Both the position numbers and the translations under genes were made by a program. The notes beneath the pieces were generated by a model. It worked only from the letters and a program-made list of their open reading frames with translations. It was not told the DNA's origin and did no database searches. Below, piece by piece: positions 27,707 to 28,760 of a stretch of DNA of 28,760 bases. The first letter of the stretch is position 1, and every line of letters starts with the position of its first letter. This DNA comes from Chara braunii (lineage: Eukaryota > Streptophyta > Charophyceae > Charales > Characeae), in the NCBI GenBank assembly GCA_003427395.1, contig BFEA01000513.1:456724-485483 (forward strand), given 5' to 3'.

Positions 27707-28188
27707 GAATAAGATAATTTGCATCCAGCGGCCTAGCTCAATTGGTAAGGCACGCAAGTGGCATTCAGGAGGTCTTGGGTTCAATCCCCATTAGCCTCAT
27801 GCACCTTCCTGGGCAAGCTTGGCCCGGACGCCCACCACCTAGAGATATGTCGTTGGTCCCCCTGAGTGGCATTGAGCAGAGACTGCCGATGTTCATAGGG
27901 GGAGGGGACCGGAGGGGAGGCACAACGACTGGCCCATCGAAGAAGCTCGGTCCTGATGCTACCGGCTGACCCCTGGCTGGTATCGCCCACCTGCTGTAGC
28001 AGGTATCGCACCTGCTGGTGGGTGCAGCTCCCGCATGTTCCCTCGTTGGAGCTTGAGCACGGATGTGGCTGCTACGGGTATTCCCCGCAATACTATAATG
28101 ACAGTAAAAAAGGCCTGAAAGGCCGTCCTGTCCAGATTTGACAGGTAATTGAATTGGTTGGGATTAAAGAATTAGAATAAGATAATTT
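27707..28188 (+). mobile_element. 454-bp tRNA-derived SINE with 14-bp target duplications
   Basis: GAATAAGATAATTT occurs at 27707-27720 and 28175-28188 and bounds the element (27721-28174). The head has an A box (TAGCTCAATTGGTAAGGC from 27734) and a B box (GGTTCAATCC, 27778-27787), an internal polymerase III promoter. The body includes CACCTGCTGTAGCAGGTATCGCACCTGCTGG repeats near 27990-28018 and a small hairpin AGGCCTGAAAGGCC near 28113. There is no long A tail; the end is AT-rich. A working tRNA is ruled out by the mispaired acceptor ends. Confidence 0.88.
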
Positions 28189-28204
28189 AAAAATTGGGAA
28201 AATT

Positions 28205-28470
28205 TTCGAAATGCCCCTGAAGTTTGCGTTTATTTGCGGCGTGCGCCTCTGACGACCGACTTACCTTGTCGTGCCCCTCTGACGACGAATGATGTTTCCA
28301 GAAAACCCCTGGGGTCGTTTGGGCCTCAAACATGTTTCATATGCCCCTACCGGTACCGGTACCAAATTTTCAGTATGCCTCTACCGGCTGCCTGTTGAGA
28401 AACAGCAGAAAAGTTTCCCATATGCCCTTACCGGTACCGTCCATCTTTCCAGCAAGCCCCTGTCGTCGTT
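28205..28470 (+). repeat. Degenerate ~33-bp minisatellite with TGCCCCT motif
   Basis: TGCCCCT-like cores begin near 28211, 28241, 28271, 28304, 28341, 28375, 28421 and 28454, spaced 30-46 bp. Most are followed by GACGAC or ACCGGTACCG and preceded by TTTCC or TTTTC. Individual units have diverged strongly. Confidence 0.65.
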
Positions 28471-28485
28471 GTTGACACTCGCCGT

Positions 28486-28612
28486 CCCTACAAAGGGAAG
28501 AGGAGGCAAGAGGAGTAGGGAGGACAAAGACTATGACGATGACGGACGAGGGAGGAACGAGGGAAGACGAGGGAAGAGGAGGGAAGAGGAGGGAAGAGGA
28601 GTAGGGAGGATC
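28486..28612 (+). repeat. Purine-rich GAGGGAAGA tandem repeat
   Basis: Imperfect GGAAGAGGAG units, with the cleanest run at 28560-28602. It makes long open frames on both strands that are not genes. Confidence 0.88.
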
Positions 28613-28664
28613 TTCGATTCGTCATCATATACCACCTGTCCAACAAACAAGTAAATGAAAAGAT

Positions 28665-28760
<96 letters not shown>
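28665..28760. repeat. (AC)48 microsatellite at the window end
   Basis: Uninterrupted AC dinucleotides to the last base, most likely where the assembly stopped. The poly(Val-Cys)-type ORFs across it are artefacts. Confidence 0.99.

Noticed and set aside
28488-28757. Long minus-strand ORFs with repeated Val-Cys
   Set aside because: Translation of the (AC)n microsatellite and purine repeat only.

Overview
The window is a nuclear, repeat-packed stretch of a plant-lineage (streptophyte) genome. Lineage evidence: a degraded U6 snRNA copy at 22126-22238 (minus strand) has the plant-type 5' stem-loop and the plant-type end (GACATCCG..AAAATTGG, AATCGAGAAATG); the LTR retrotransposons are chromodomain-bearing Ty3/gypsy types; one has an initiator-Met-tRNA primer site; and reading frames are broken mainly by C-to-T/G-to-A changes, as expected of methylated plant transposons. 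A charophyte-type alga would fit but the species is not identified. I found no certain intact housekeeping gene.

Layout. 1-61: a 23-base scrap of gypsy reverse transcriptase followed by a 38-base palindrome identical to the Nextera mate-pair junction adaptor, so the left edge is probably an assembly chimera. 62-1797: noncoding DNA with a short retroposon, a tRNA-derived SINE head and a nested 212-bp retroposon with 11-bp target duplications. 1798-10750: one near-complete, dead Ty3/gypsy chromovirus on the minus strand (5' LTR 9459-10750, primer site 9445-9456, gag, protease-RT-RNase H-integrase-chromodomain, polypurine tract 3059-3071, 3' LTR 1798-3058). 10751-13004: tRNA-like head, several tandem-repeat arrays, microsatellites and a cruciform-forming repeat.

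13005-18547: a 5'-truncated LINE on the plus strand, split by a 2.7-kb retroposed sequence (14424-17118) with a poly(A) tail and a 15-bp target duplication; removing the insert plus one duplication copy restores the LINE frame. The insert carries a 395-codon ORF followed by ~200-bp repeats, each with paired G-box (CACGTG) palindromes 70 bp apart. It is the most unusual item here.

18548-22260: low-complexity DNA, three more copies of a short hairpin-headed retroposon family, an ~890-bp inverted-repeat-bounded element with an uncertain ORF, and a U6 retropseudogene with 16-bp target duplications. 22260-28760: a second, scrambled gypsy remnant (23659-26210, minus strand) whose integrase contains a ~490-bp internally inverted piece; AT-rich tandem repeats; a 454-bp tRNA-derived SINE with 14-bp target duplications; a degenerate ~33-bp minisatellite; and an (AC)n run to the window end.

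The elements do not form a pathway. They record successive nested insertions by LTR retrotransposition and by LINE-type target-primed retrotransposition, the latter having apparently also mobilised SINEs, U6 RNA and the 2.7-kb transcript-like sequence.
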